Shown: piece after piece, positions 1 through 11,129 of the stretch
How positions within the stretch are numbered: position 1 is the stretch's first letter
Layout of the letters: every line of letters starts with the position of its first letter
NCBI GenBank assembly: GCA_031772625.1
Contig: CM062820.1
Coordinates: 91,166,421 to 91,230,420, forward strand
DNA: 64,000 nucleotides
Direction of reading: 5' to 3'
Source of the DNA: Pinus tabuliformis
Taxonomy: Eukaryota > Streptophyta > Pinopsida > Pinales > Pinaceae
Translations under genes and position numbers: made by a program
The notes under the pieces: model-generated
The model's database searches: none
The model's input: the letters and a program-made list of their open reading frames with translations, nothing else
Told to the model about the DNA's origin: nothing

Positions 1-1440
1 TTTATATTGGGTTGTGATGTTGTCTAGTGAACCCTGCAGCCTGTGTGCAACCATGGCCTTTCCTGTAAGGGTGGAGTAGATCATTTCTCTAGACTGCTTG
101 TGAAATTCTATCTAGTCAATGGGATGAACATCCCTGGCCAATACCTCAAAATTGGTTTTTCTGTAATCAGCTGAGGTCTTTGGCTGCTGGACAGTTGGCT
201 GCATGAATGAGACCTGCATCTTTCCTGCTTTGATGTCAAAAGCTGACATCAACCTGCTCTAGTTGGCTGGTGTGTGCTTGAAGTATTGGGCATATGTCTC
301 AGCCTTTAACTTCTCATTCCTCATCTTTATCTCCTTGTACCTATCTTTAATGTCTCTTTCTTTATCAGCTGGCCTAGTGAAGGAGGAAACCTCAACACTT
401 AGCTGTCTCTCAATCATTTGAGTGTTGGAGGTTGATGGTTGTTGTGTCTCTCCTGAAGCAGTTGTGTCTTTGCTTCTTTGCCCCATTGTTTCAGTGTCAG
501 TGATTTCCACTGATTCAATGTTTTCTTCCTGTTCAGACACAGGATTCAGCTTGGGCCTTTTTCTGAGTTCAAAATACTCATCTGTAGTCTCCATGGCAGA
601 ACTGGAACCCTCCTCCCTGTTTCTCTTTGGATTCCTCTCCTCATTGGCTGGGGTCTGTAAGACAGGAGGATTATTCATTGGTTCCCCTAGTTCTGGAACC
701 TGCAGGAAAGAACTCTGGTCAATTTGCTTTTCAACATCAATGAGTGTGTTCTCTACATCCACTACTGTGCTATCCATGTCAATCAATGTGTTTTCCAACC
801 ATTCTGATTGGTTGGAAAACTGCTCAATATTAGGTCTAGAATGGTGGATGAAAGGTCCCAATTTGACCTTGATTCTCAATTTATTTATGACCCCATGAGG
901 GTCATACTGCCACATGAAGCTGTTCCTGAATTTCATGTCTTGCAACATTTTGTCAGCCTTAGGTCCAGCTTCTCTGTTATTACATATGAAGGGGCCCAAT
1001 TGGTTTTTCATTTTAAATTGGGTCTTCTTCCTAGCTGCTAGGAAGTTTACTTCATCTAAATTGATTATTTTCCTAAAATACTCAAGTGCAAATATCCTCA
1101 TAGGGAGGTATTTGGCAGTTTATAAGGGGCAAGTTGGCATCCATAAACTCTGATTTCAGTGTGGTTCTGGTATAGATACTAGTCTCCCACCTTGCTGTTC
1201 TTAGCCAATTGTAACACCCTTTTTATTTCTTGGCTGATTCTGGGTTGAGGGGTATTGGTCAGCATGTTCACGACTGGATGGACAAATGATTTGATGAAGT
1301 CCTTATATGTGAATGCTGTGGAGTATTTTTGGATCAAAGGTGTCCAATAAATAATTGACCTCTATTTCCCCTTGGTATCCAACTTCTGGATGCTGATAGG
1401 GAATTTATCTGCTTAATAATACAAAAACATGTGAAATAAC

Positions 1441-2860
1441 CAGTGTGGAAAAAGTCTGCAAAAAATCCCAATTTAATTCTAAAAACACGATTTTTTGAAC
1501 TAAACGATTTAATCCCTCGACTTTTTGGCGACTTTTTCACAAAGGAAAAAATCGCGATTTTTTCCTTATACTCCCGATTTAATCGGGAGTCGACCCAAAA
1601 AGTCTTCCTCCCTTCCCAGGCCGCAGATAAAGAGGCCGCAAAGGTGAAAAAACTATAAATTGAAGCTTCCATCCATGCATTTTCAAGTTATTGCATTGTA
1701 TTGTTTGTCATACTTCTTGCGAGCATAGCAGTCTCATTTGTAATCTGTTAGTTTTGAGGTTAAGATATGTTTTTGTTTTCCAAGGAAAAACAAATCTTTA
1801 TACTTCATATTTCTAGTTAGAAAGCAAAGTATACATTGGCTAAGCCTCCAGGCTTTCAGTGATCCAGACTCTAACAGCCACTGCCCCTTCAAAAGATTAC
1901 AAAAGTACCAAAAGGATAGGCATACAACAGTCTTCCATAGAAAGAACTCCACACCATCAAAAACATTGTTACAGTTGTTGAATGCTTCCAGGAGAAACAA
2001 CAAAGAGGAGGTCATGAAGATCAAATAGCAACAACCTGTCCAAAAAAAACAAAACTAGTGCCTCAAAAAAGAACCCATTTTTCAGACAGGAACAAAGTAC
2101 TTGTGAAATCTTGTGACAGCAAAGATCCTTCCTGCAATGAGAGCACGTTTTGAAAGGGAATCTTCTTTAGTGGTGAATTCCCTGTAAATGTGGGGAAAGG
2201 TTATGTATCAGAAGTGGCTTTTACCTCCAAGAGTTTTTGAATAATAGATGCCAACGCTAGGTTAATAATCTGACATCTATTGTTTTCTCAGAAAATAAGC
2301 AGCTTGGATTCACCAAGCGTTAATTTTCACATCTACTGTGATACTAATTGTTAATTTTCATTGGACCTACCACCTGACACCTTATTACCCAAGTAGATTA
2401 CAATCTACTGAATAAATGCATGATGTATTTCTTAATACAATTAGCAGAAACAAAAATTAAAAGGGGAAGAGGATCTGAGTGACTAATTACTTGATGACTT
2501 TTAGATGACTCATGATATACATTTATTATATTTTTTGTTGATATTTTGACTCTTGAGAGTTGAGACTCGGACAAGACTCAAAATTCAGGAGTTGATTCAC
2601 TATTTTGATATGTGATGTAGCATTAGACTTCATATACATATTATATATTAGCTTTCTTTACATGTTTATGTGGAAATGAATTTATTTGATGTTGTGGATA
2701 CTCTGGATGTTAAAATAAAATAAAAAATGAATTTTTTGTGTTTTTTTTATTTATTTTGCCAACCTTTTGCCGACTTTTTCAAAAAACTCCCGACTTTGAC
2801 AAGTTTTTCAACTTTTGGACCCTTGCCGAATTAATCCCGACTTCGACTTTTTCCACATTG
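1441..2860. mobile_element. hAT-1: non-autonomous hAT-type DNA transposon
   Basis: The element starts CAGTGTGGAAAAAGTC at 1441 and ends with the complement of CAATGTGGAAAAAGTC at 2860, giving 15 of 16 matching terminal inverted repeat bases. It is flanked on both sides by the identical 8-bp GAAATAAC (1433-1440 and 2861-2868). CA-starting termini plus an 8-bp target duplication define the hAT superfamily. No transposase reading frame is present in its 1,420 bp, so it would need enzyme from elsewhere. Both subterminal regions carry repeated CGACTTTTT-like motifs (about 1519-1602 and 2771-2850), the usual place for hAT transposase binding. It sits inside the coding remnant at 1-3569. The perfect target duplication suggests a fairly recent insertion. 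Confidence 0.92.
1542..1588. repeat. Perfect 26-bp palindrome and a second short palindrome inside hAT-1
   Basis: Bases 1542-1567 form a perfect 26-bp palindrome centred on TCGCGA, with A-rich and T-rich arms. It is followed by CTCCCGAT-TTA-ATCGGGAG at about 1570-1588. Both lie in the left subterminal part of hAT-1 and probably help fold the transposon end or duplicate binding sites. The function is inference. Confidence 0.8.
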
Positions 2861-3569
2861 GAAATAACACTGAAGAATACTTGAAAACTCTTTCAGTTGG
2901 CAATCTAGTAAATTGTTCATGCATCCTGTCTGCAATGAACTGAGCATAGTTGTACATGATAGCAGGAGGCTTGCCTAGGGTGAAGATGGAGAGAAAGGCC
3001 AGGATAACCTCATCCACATGCTCATCTGAGGTATATCCTAGGATGCAAGAGAGCATGGTAATTATCTGTCTGCCTCTCTAAAAAAATGGTGGCAGCATAA
3101 GGTGGACTATCTGTGGGAGTATGACAGTCTGGAAAATTTGTGCTATTTTAACCAAGTCTAATTTTACATAAAGGTCTAGCAAGTCACCAATAGACAGTGG
3201 GGTTTCATTTGGGCTAGGTTGGACCTGCAGCATTTGGTTGATGGATTCTGCAGTGATGGTGAATAACAACTGTTGGTTAGGGGCAACAATAGCCCTTTGG
3301 CTAGGGATATAGCAGGCATGACAAAAATGTATGATATCAGGGAATGGGTGCACTTCTGGGAATAAATACTTGGGTAAATTGGATTCCCAAAGGTGGATGT
3401 CATCATTTTGGTTTAGGAATCTATCCTTACTCCAGCAGTGGAGCTTCAGGAGGTAGGCTGGTGAAGCAGTGTCCTTTATTTGAAAATCCCTGTCTGCTAA
3501 TGCCAAATGGTCGATGTCCAGGTGAGGGGTTGACAGGGGTCTCACGTCCAGAGAGGTCTGGGAAGCCAT

Positions 3570-4380
3570 ATTTAGAAATAGAGGTATGAATTAGGCCTGT
3601 AATTGCTGCAGAAGTAAGGTTTGGAAGCTCTGGTTCAGTGAGAGGGTAATTACAGTTTGCAAAAGAGGGGTTTTGGGTATATAAGTGAATTACTCTTCAA
3701 TTTAAACAAATATTAATTAATTTCAATTAATTAATCTTTTAATTGGACTGATACGCTTTCAAATTAAAGAGCCGTTCTGGTTTTCCCAAGAATACCTAGA
3801 ATTTGGTGGTATGGGCTGCAAATTGGTTTCAATGGTGAATGCAGAGGGTACGGTTGCTTCAGTTGTGCACTGGATGCTCGAATTGGGTGTTCGAAGCTTC
3901 TTCGGGTGGCAGACGGTGGTCAATTTTGGTTGCAGAGGTTTAGGGTGTCGCAAAATGGCTTGAGCGGCATTCATAGTGAAAACGAGCGAAAAGGGTGAAA
4001 TGGGGCTTCTCTGGCCTTTTAACCGGCAACGGTTACATTTTGGCGCGGAATTTACAAATGAACAATGGATGGTTTTGGTCTTGGCGGGGAGGCAGTTTTT
4101 TGGGCCATCGCACCGCTTTTGGAGGGCAGGCGGTATTTCCTTGCGAGCACGCGATCTAGCCTGGGGCTGCCATGTAGCAGAACAGTGCCCAGGCAAAACC
4201 GCAAATCTTGCGTGCTCTCGGGTTGCTAACAGTCGGACGGTGAATGTGCGCGATATGGATGCGCACCGTCAGATTTGGGGGTGGGAGATCGGACGACAGT
4301 CGCGTGGTTAAGATGCACGGAGGGAATTGGGAGTGGGATTTGCGGGGCCCGGGGGTTTAATTACAAATAATTGTAATTAA
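3570..4380. other. Upstream region of the minus-strand remnant, GC-rich at 3990-4360
   Basis: This lies 5' of the ATG at 3569. The part nearest the ATG is AT-rich. About 3990-4360 is clearly more GC-rich than its surroundings and contains many CG dinucleotides. A 145-codon minus-strand frame spans 4196-3759, but its composition (Pro, Thr, basic) gives no recognisable domain and I do not call it a gene. It could be an old promoter or LTR part of the remnant downstream; no repeat partner is visible in the window. Confidence 0.35.
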
Positions 4381-5690
4381 TTAATACATAAAGTCGGGAT
4401 TAAATATAAGCGCGGGTTTATTAAAGTGGGACCAGGGGTTATTGTGGCGGGGTCTTTTAACTGCACCAAGGGTTGGTGGGTTAAAAGGGGTTTTATTGGG
4501 GAAATATGAAACGGGGAGTTAATTAAATTATGCGGGGGGATAAAAACTTAGGATAAGGGGGTTTTTATGGGTTTTGAAGGCAAATAGGGAAATTAAAAGG
4601 AGAGAAGTTCATTTTTTGCAATGGGGAATGGGTTTCACACTAGGAAAAGGGGTTTTGGGTAGGGAGATGATTTTTGGAAGGTAATTTTGTAGGAAAATGT
4701 GTGAAACCAAAGGGCAAGGGTCAAAATGAGGGGAAAAAGGGTATTTTATAAGGAATCAGGGGATAATGGGGAAATTAGCAAATAAGTATGTGAGGGTGAA
4801 TTGAAATGTGGGGGAATTAGTCAAATAAGCTTATGAATACCTTTTCACTCTCATAAATGCTCCTGCACATGCAACATAAGATTAAGCATGATAAATATGC
4901 TTTTCATTGAGCAACTTTGTACATTTGCAACTTTTCTTCTACCTACCCTTTATTTATCCTAACATTTTTCTTCACTTTATTGGGTGCATTTGAGCTTGTA
5001 GACCCTTTATTTCCTTTTCTTTTGACAAACAAACTATCTAATTATAACCTTATAACTTCCAATGGCTCAGATTAAGCTTGTGAGCACATTTTTATTCTCT
5101 ACCTAACTACTGATTTGCCAAGGTTAAATAGTTTGGCTAGATCTTTATTCTCTATATATCAACATAAAATTTAAAACATGAATGAGTCAAGATTAAATTG
5201 TTTGACCATCATGGATTGTGGCATTTCTAACAAGCTGCACACAACCTTATTTTGCATAGTAAAGTAAAAAGCAGTGGCATTTGAATTTGCACACTTTCAT
5301 GATTTGTTTTATTTATTTTTTGGGGTTCATATTTTTCACTTTTTTGATATTTTTCTCTTTCTTTTTGTCTTTTGATTATTCTTTTACGACATACTCTCTT
5401 TGCATTTTTTAATTTTTTAATATGGAAAACATTTTGCAGAAAGCAAAAGTATGTATAATATTACAAGACTAACCATACCCAATTCAAAATTATGAATCCT
5501 ATTATTATAGGACCCTAACACCTAGTAGTGTTTTTGTTTGAATGCATATGCATGTTTATATATCAGCTACAATGAAATAGGTTGTGGGCATTAAATAATG
5601 ATGTGAAAAACAAACTAAAACCAGAGGGGCTACAGGGACCCTATAAATTTTATACACCTTGGTGCTTCTTGTATCTGTTATTGTGCTGAG
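4381..5690. other. AT-rich intergenic sequence, no gene seen
   Basis: Guanine-rich at 4400-4800 on the plus strand, then strongly AT-rich. No open frame of useful length, no RNA gene and no clear repeat boundary were found. Confidence 0.5.
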
Positions 5691-5709
5691 AGGCGCTCTA
5701 TAGCTCAGT

Positions 5710-5840
5710 ATAGGGGAGATGTTGTAATGGAGCGTTAGATATAATAGGTGTTAAATGTAAAATTAAACTAGGGGAAAAAATTAATGTTAGCTTCATTCAC
5801 ATTATATCCATTATGGGGGAGATGTTGTGAAGCATTATAT
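5710..5840 (+). repeat. Two copies of a GGGGAGATGTTGT motif (possible polypurine tract/LTR start)
   Basis: GGGGAGATGTTGT occurs at about 5714 and again at about 5817, each followed by different sequence. A purine run followed by TGTTG is the usual junction of polypurine tract and 3' LTR in plant retrotransposons. I could not find the matching LTR end or a second LTR, so this is only a possible remnant. The stretch to about 5945 is A-rich low-complexity DNA. Confidence 0.3.
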
Positions 5841-6221
5841 CAAAAAATAATAATAAAAAATAATGTCACCTTAATCAAAAAAGTAATAAAAACTAAAAAG
5901 TAATGAAAATACCAATAAAAATAATAAATCTACGCAATTCAATTTAGTTTGTTTTTTTTTTTTGAAGTTAGGCACTTTGCATCAAGTCAAATGAGGATTA
6001 CATAAACCAAAACTTTTCTGCTACTGGTCTACTTAAAGGGAAACCAGACTAGTAACATAAGTTCGGAGTCCTGAGGTTGCTAAGACCTTGACTAGCTAGA
6101 GCATCTTGTAAATAGAAACTTATAAAAACAGGCTGGCTATGCCAGACCTTGATATACATTGACATGAGAAGAGAAAAAACGCTGCTAGTGTTGCAATCGA
6201 AAAACCAGCGAGTCATAACAA

Positions 6222-6416
6222 CTATTGGGCAAAATCTCCAGGCATCCGCGCTATTTGGTCACTACTCTCATCCGAGAAGGAAATGTTGGCTAATCTCTTG
6301 GCTAGAATGGTCAACTTGTAGTCTATACTGTCAATTTTTTCCTCTAGCTCTGCCAATCTGATAGAATTCTCCTGCCGAGTCCTCATGTACCTTTCTATGC
6401 CACCAACAATTTTCAC
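6222..6416 (-). pseudogene. Short coding-like block with coiled-coil pattern, unrecognised
   Basis: A 64-codon minus-strand frame shows regular hydrophobic spacing (Leu/Ile every three to four residues in the middle), as in a short coiled coil. It lies downstream, on the same strand, of the remnant at 7012-8278 and may be its last part. No domain is recognisable and there is no conserved start context. It could be chance. Confidence 0.25.
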
Positions 6417-6650
6417 ATGATGTTTATCCTTGTGCCAATTTCATACGATGATCGATGAAGTGATGGGAAACATGCAATGTGTCAAGTATAGTGGACGCTG
6501 CAACCCCCTTTCGTGTGAGTTGACATCATATCAAGGTGGGGGCAGGGGGGGGAGGTGGGGCAGGACCCGCTCTTGGGCACCCTCCTTGGGGGAATTCAAT
6601 TCAATTTGTTATATTGTAATTTTGTTTTAATTTAAACAATTATAGACCAA

Positions 6651-6817
6651 CATATATCCATCTTAACTATGTTATGTATCTACCAAGCGTTGAGAAGGAT
6701 CAAATCTTTCAAGATGCAAACCTCTTTTTGAGTATGAAACTTCAGGAAAGGTTTGCACCTCGAGAGATTTGATTCTTCTCGGCGCTTAGTACATCTGGAG
6801 TTAAGATGAATATATGC
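6651..6817 (+). repeat. Long imperfect foldback (miRNA-precursor-like or small MITE)
   Basis: The arm 6651-6725 pairs with 6750-6817 around a loop of roughly 20 bases. Examples are CATATAT, CATCTTAACT, AAGCG..GAGAAG and ATCAAATCT on one arm with their complements on the other. Four of the arm differences become G-U pairs when the plus strand is read as RNA, and three become A-C mismatches. There is a small asymmetric bulge near 6670-6680. Arm length and near-continuous pairing fit a young plant MIRNA gene or a small inverted-repeat element. I do not recognise a known mature miRNA in either arm. Confidence 0.6.
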
Positions 6818-7011
6818 TAGTTCTTAAATTCTCAAGAAAATAGGCTTTCTTTATTATCATGTTACAATTATATGATAACCATTAATTTTTCTTGATACTC
6901 CTTATAATATAACCATATTATTCAATATTCTTATATGATAATATTAATATATATTTTTTTTCTCTGTAAATACTATTCTATTAAAAAAGTGAAAAAATAT
7001 GTACAATGAGG

Positions 7012-8278
7012 TCAGAGCCTCAGAGGAGGCCGAGGCCATTCCTCAACCATAAACTCAGGGACAATACAGTTTAACCTGTCAACCGGATTTACAATGCAGA
7101 CCTCAAGAATTTGATTTCGGTCCCTGACATACTGACAAAAAATACCCGGACTACAGTTATCATACCCTTCAGTGATCTCAAAAACACAGTAGCACCTATC
7201 ATAGCTGACTTTACAACAAAAATTGAAGTCTGAGTTGACTGAAATTACTATCTGAAGCATGAGACTAAAACAGACAAGAGAGTTTAGCTGTAAAACCGAA
7301 GACACAGAATCAAAAAGCATAGCATGTGCACCCAGTGGAAATTCAGTCCGCCTGACTTGGATCAGCTTGCATATCCTCCTTCGCCTGGCTTGGAGAGGCG
7401 ACCCAAGTAACAAACCCATCGTCGTCCAGAAGCGGCGCTCCACCAGAATCAGTGACCAAATGCAAACAGCCAGTTGGGCGTTGAGATGGCTCGCAGACAT
7501 TTTCATCATCCTTGGCTGGAGCTGGATGCTGAGGCACTTCCTGGGCAGGGGCGCCCTCATTCATGCGGTCGACATGAAACACCAGCCCAGTCATATCCCC
7601 AAGTAAAATGCTGTTCTCCTGAGAATTTGAGGAAGCCGGAGGGGTCGAGCTGAGCTGGTAGCTCTCCTCCTCAGAAACAAAAACTGTAAAATTCACTGTC
7701 ACCGTCGGCCTGTTGAGCCGACTTTGGAAAACAAATCTGGATGTCTGGTAAGAGTTGTTTGGGATGAATCTCTCTTGGTCTGACAGCGGAGATAAGGGAG
7801 GGACCAAGGCCATTGGAGCAATTTGCTGGGGCTCAGATTGAGCGGGGCTAGCTCTGATACCAGACCGACCCCCCCGACGCGGAATACCTCGACTGCGAGG
7901 CATTGCAACAGAGCCAGAAAACCTGAGCAATCGACTGAGACAGAGGAAACCCGAAGTGGCTAGAATGCTACTGGTGTCCAGACAATTCCGGAGCCGACCC
8001 ACTAAAACGACATGAAAAACCAGATAAGGGAACTGAGGCGGCATGGTTTCATATAGAGCAAAGGCATTTACTGCAGCAGAGGAATTTAGGCGTTCCATGT
8101 TGATGAGCCGAATCAAGGACAGAGGAGCCATGCGCGCATTGAAATTCAGCTTACTTCGAGACTGAACAGGCTTTAATTCGCCTGCCTTAAACCTTAAACA
8201 AACTTCGATGACGCATACCCGGTTAATCTCCCGCCTGCCATCCGTCAGGCCAGGTGTCTGCGAGGTAGGCACGATCAT
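7012..8278 (-). pseudogene. Unrecognised minus-strand coding remnant in two blocks
   Basis: A 311-codon frame runs 8278-7343. Its middle is Arg/Gly- and Pro-rich, followed by a Ser/Thr/Glu-rich tail. A second coding-like block in another frame covers about 7290-7012 and ends in a stop, with several Cys and acidic residues. Several AG dinucleotides lie between the blocks, so they may be two exons, or a frameshift may separate them. I cannot assign a domain. It has no visible link to the hAT-2 element that begins at 8394. It could be a retroelement accessory gene or a lineage-specific host gene. Confidence is moderate that it was coding, low for everything else. Confidence 0.4.
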
Positions 8279-8393
8279 TGATTGCGAATGTAAACACCCG
8301 CATCCGGGTGATAATATTAATATATTACCTATGCTATTGGTTCTTTTAAAATTCCCTTGAAACCTTTATTTTCAGGTTTTCTTATCTATATGT

Positions 8394-9795
8394 CAGTGTT
8401 ACTTGGGAGTGGGAGCGAAAACGGGTGTAGGAGCGACATTTTCAGAAGCTCCCGGTTTGGGAGTGAATCTCGGAGAATTTTTTATATAATATATATTTTT
8501 TATATTTTGATACATATATGTCAACAAAAACATGTAGAATGATGAATTAGGTACAAAAAACATAAAAAAACATAGATTGAACCATATAACAACAGTCATC
8601 TAGAAGTTATAATCTTCATCAACCACGTCCACAAGTTAGTAACATAGTAACATACAACATATTGAGTCTCATGATTCATCGATCTTAAAGTTTCAAGCTT
8701 TCAAAATTCAATATATAACATTTATCATCATTGATCAACAAAGTTGTACTTGTAAGCTAGGTGTAACCATTACAACAATAAATATCTAACATGAAATGAA
8801 ATGTTATAAAATGAAACAACTTTCAACTTTCATGAAGCATCATATCCATAATTCATTACTAATGAGTTATAATTGCCAACTTCAAACTTAAATTGTCATA
8901 CATTGTTTAAAAAATATCATAATAAATATGAAAGAGTCAATAGCTATAAAAACTACTAGAAAGACGAGTAAATCTATTATCTATTGCTTATGCTTGGGCC
9001 TCTTGCCACCACGAGAAATGTCTAATTTTTTAGTCTTATTGGAAAATCAGGATCTTTGTCATTAATATCACCCTCTAAGCATTAATATCTAGAGGTATCT
9101 TTGTTATTACCTCTGTATCTGTATAGGGATCTTTGTCATTAATATCACCCTCTAAGCATTAACATAAGATAGAAAAAGCATAGCATGTCAAGTCAAGATT
9201 TTGTTTGAGTGATGCGTACATTTTTAGGAGGGTCATGATAGAGGAGTTTGACAATCAATGTCACTAACATCAAGGTACATAGAGGGATTGGTTCTCTTGA
9301 TTAAATATGAGTTCCATACCCTAATACATGACAAAATTCAATGGAAACATTGCAATCCTGAAATGCTGAAAAACTGATAAGTCTGCTAGATTTTGAATGA
9401 AATCTAAAATTCTACTTTCTCCATATGAAATACAATGAGGTCGGAACCACTCTCAAACATCCTGAGTCATTTCATGGTAATGTTAAAAATTTAACTAAAA
9501 AGACGAAAATGAAGATTAAGGAGAATGTCACTTTTACTTTAAGAATTTAACATTACCATGAATCACATATCAATACTAGGGCCATAGGCTTGATCATAAA
9601 GCTGCCCCACTCAAAACTTCTTTGTTTCTTTGAAAAAAAAATTGCATTTGGAACATTATTGCAATTTTTTTTTGCAAAAAAGGCTAAACGCTCTCGAAAA
9701 GGCAGGGAGCATTTTTTTTAGGGAGAGCGCTCTCGCTTGGAGCGCGAATTGGGAGCGGGAGTGAGAGGGGACGGGGGTGCTCCCTCGCAACCCTG
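8394..9795. mobile_element. hAT-2: non-autonomous hAT-type element
   Basis: The left end is CAGTGTTACTTGGGAG (8394). The right end, read inward, is CAGGGTTGCGAGGGAG (9795). The flanking 8-mers are CTATATGT (8386-8393) and CTATATCT (9796-9803), matching in 7 of 8 positions. These features fit the hAT superfamily. The 1,402-bp interior has no transposase frame. Subterminal sequences are rich in GGGAGC-type motifs, for example 8404-8470 and 9705-9785. The core at about 9045-9580 is nearly the same sequence as in hAT-3 at 19960-20680. Confidence 0.85.
9473..9560. repeat. Inverted repeat within the hAT-2 core
   Basis: CATGGTAATGTTAAA at 9473 is matched by its exact complement ending at 9560, with about 58 bases between the arms. 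The same palindrome occurs twice in hAT-3 with a much shorter loop, so it is a constant part of this element core. Confidence 0.8.
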
Positions 9796-10030
9796 CTATA
9801 TCTCTTCCGATGATGGGAGATATTGGTCTGATAGCTTTAATGCTCGAATTATTCCAATCATCACCCGAGGTCATATTTCGAGAGTCTTCAGTCATGGGAG
9901 ATCCGACAAAGTGTATTTGGGGGTCCATTTGGTCTATTATCAAAATCCCTTGATCCAGGGCAACGCCTCTATTGGATCGATAATCTACCCCCCGATTATT
10001 CTCTCGTTTTACATGGAAAAAATTATAATT

Positions 10031-10990
10031 TGTGATGTTCTTTTTTCTGGTGTTCCTTATGGCATGGTTAGGATGGACTTTCAGGGTTGGAGGTAGATAG
10101 GTCATAGGTGTAGGTTTACTTCATCAGCGGGCCCAGGGGCTTTTGGAGATGTTTCATGGGGTTTTGAGGAGTTTCTATGGGATCCAATGGCATTCACTTG
10201 GCATATTCCATCATCTGCACAACTTGCCTTTCATTCCGTTGCATTCCGACAACTTTCGAAAAACATGGTTATTATTGGGCCTAACTCAATTAATTATGCT
10301 TAAGGTGGCATTCCGAGAGGAATACTTGATGGAACACCTTAGTGTAATAGCTCGTTGGAACTAGAATGAGAAGATCTACTGGATGGGATAGTTAGAAGTG
10401 ATTTTCGGTAACCTGAGGAGGCATGGTGGCCAATTTACCATTTTCCCACATTAAAAAGAATATTTTAATTGAAATAAAAGAGGGAAATGTGCTCAATGAT
10501 TAAAATAATAATAAAATAGGAGTTTCTAGAGGGGTCCATCAGATTTATAAAAGAAGAGGGGGAGGCCATTAGGGGACATCTTGGATTGTTGATATTTTCT
10601 ATTGGTGAGGTTTGGAGAACTTAGTTCCCAACTTCTCTTGGAACTTAGTATGTTGTTGAGTGTTGGACGAAAACCCAACTCTCCTTGAGGAGACTTCATC
10701 CAAGAGTTTCATAGAGCTTCAGGGATATTGGAGTGAGGATCATTCAGGTCCTCAATTGGTGCTTCATCGTCTTTTAGTTGATTCAGTGGCAGTTGTTGTT
10801 GGAGGGAGAGTGCAACCGTTGTGGAGTTTTGAGAGATCAGGATCAACATAGCAGCAAAATATTTGGAGGTCCACTCAACTATCATCTTTCCTATTTTGTC
10901 TCAGATATTTCCAGTTGTACTTTGCATGCTATATTATAATAAATAAAGTTGAGTCATTCCTTGTGCTGCATTTTCTGATGTTATTTGAGT
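10031..10990 (+). repeat. LTR-like repeat, copy R1
   Basis: It shares a long colinear match with 21383-22200, starting TGTGATGTTC and covering the whole 5' half. It has a TATA-like TATAAAAG at 10546, a transcribed-looking part, and AATAAATAAAG near 10936 in the place of a polyadenylation signal. Starting with TG and having promoter then poly(A) signal suggests a solo LTR. R1 carries a 15-bp insertion close to the left end relative to R2. The right boundary is uncertain and I found no firm target duplication. Sequence 10991-11130 has no feature I can name. Confidence 0.55.
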
Positions 10991-11129
10991 TTCTGGGTTT
11001 ACTTTTGCAAATTGTCAATGTATTTGTCATGCTTGTATAATTTCTGGGTTCCTATTTACTGGTGCATTTTGGTGTAATTTCGTGGGTTTTTGGCGAAAAT
11101 GTCGGCATAAAATTTTATAAAGAAAATTC

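Larger units (their letters stand above)
1..3569 (-). pseudogene. Decayed unrecognised protein-coding sequence, split by a hAT insertion
   Basis: Read on the minus strand, coding-like sequence begins with an ATG at 3569 (163 codons to 3078). It continues in another frame at 3056-2861, is interrupted by the hAT element at 1441-2860, and resumes at 1440 down to the window edge. The longest later block is 1101-259 (280 codons), hydrophilic with Glu/Lys/Ser-rich stretches. Downstream of its TAG the same frame stays readable to position 1 with one more stop near 112. At least two frame changes and several stops show it is dead. Removing the hAT and one target duplication does not restore a single frame, so decay is independent of the insertion. 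I do not recognise the family; a repeated retroelement-associated gene is as likely as a host gene. The remnant is confident, its identity unknown. Confidence 0.6.

Noticed and set aside
5690..5735. tRNA-like start GCGCTCTATAGCTCAGT resembling an acceptor stem and A box
   Set aside because: No anticodon arm, no B box (GGTTCGA-like) at the right distance and no closing acceptor strand.
7259..7606. Plus-strand 115-codon frame opposite the minus-strand remnant
   Set aside because: It is a shadow of the minus-strand coding frame; its composition shows no independent protein signal.
8281..8310. Small hairpin CACCCG-CATC-CGGGTG
   Set aside because: A six-base stem is too short to support any function without context.
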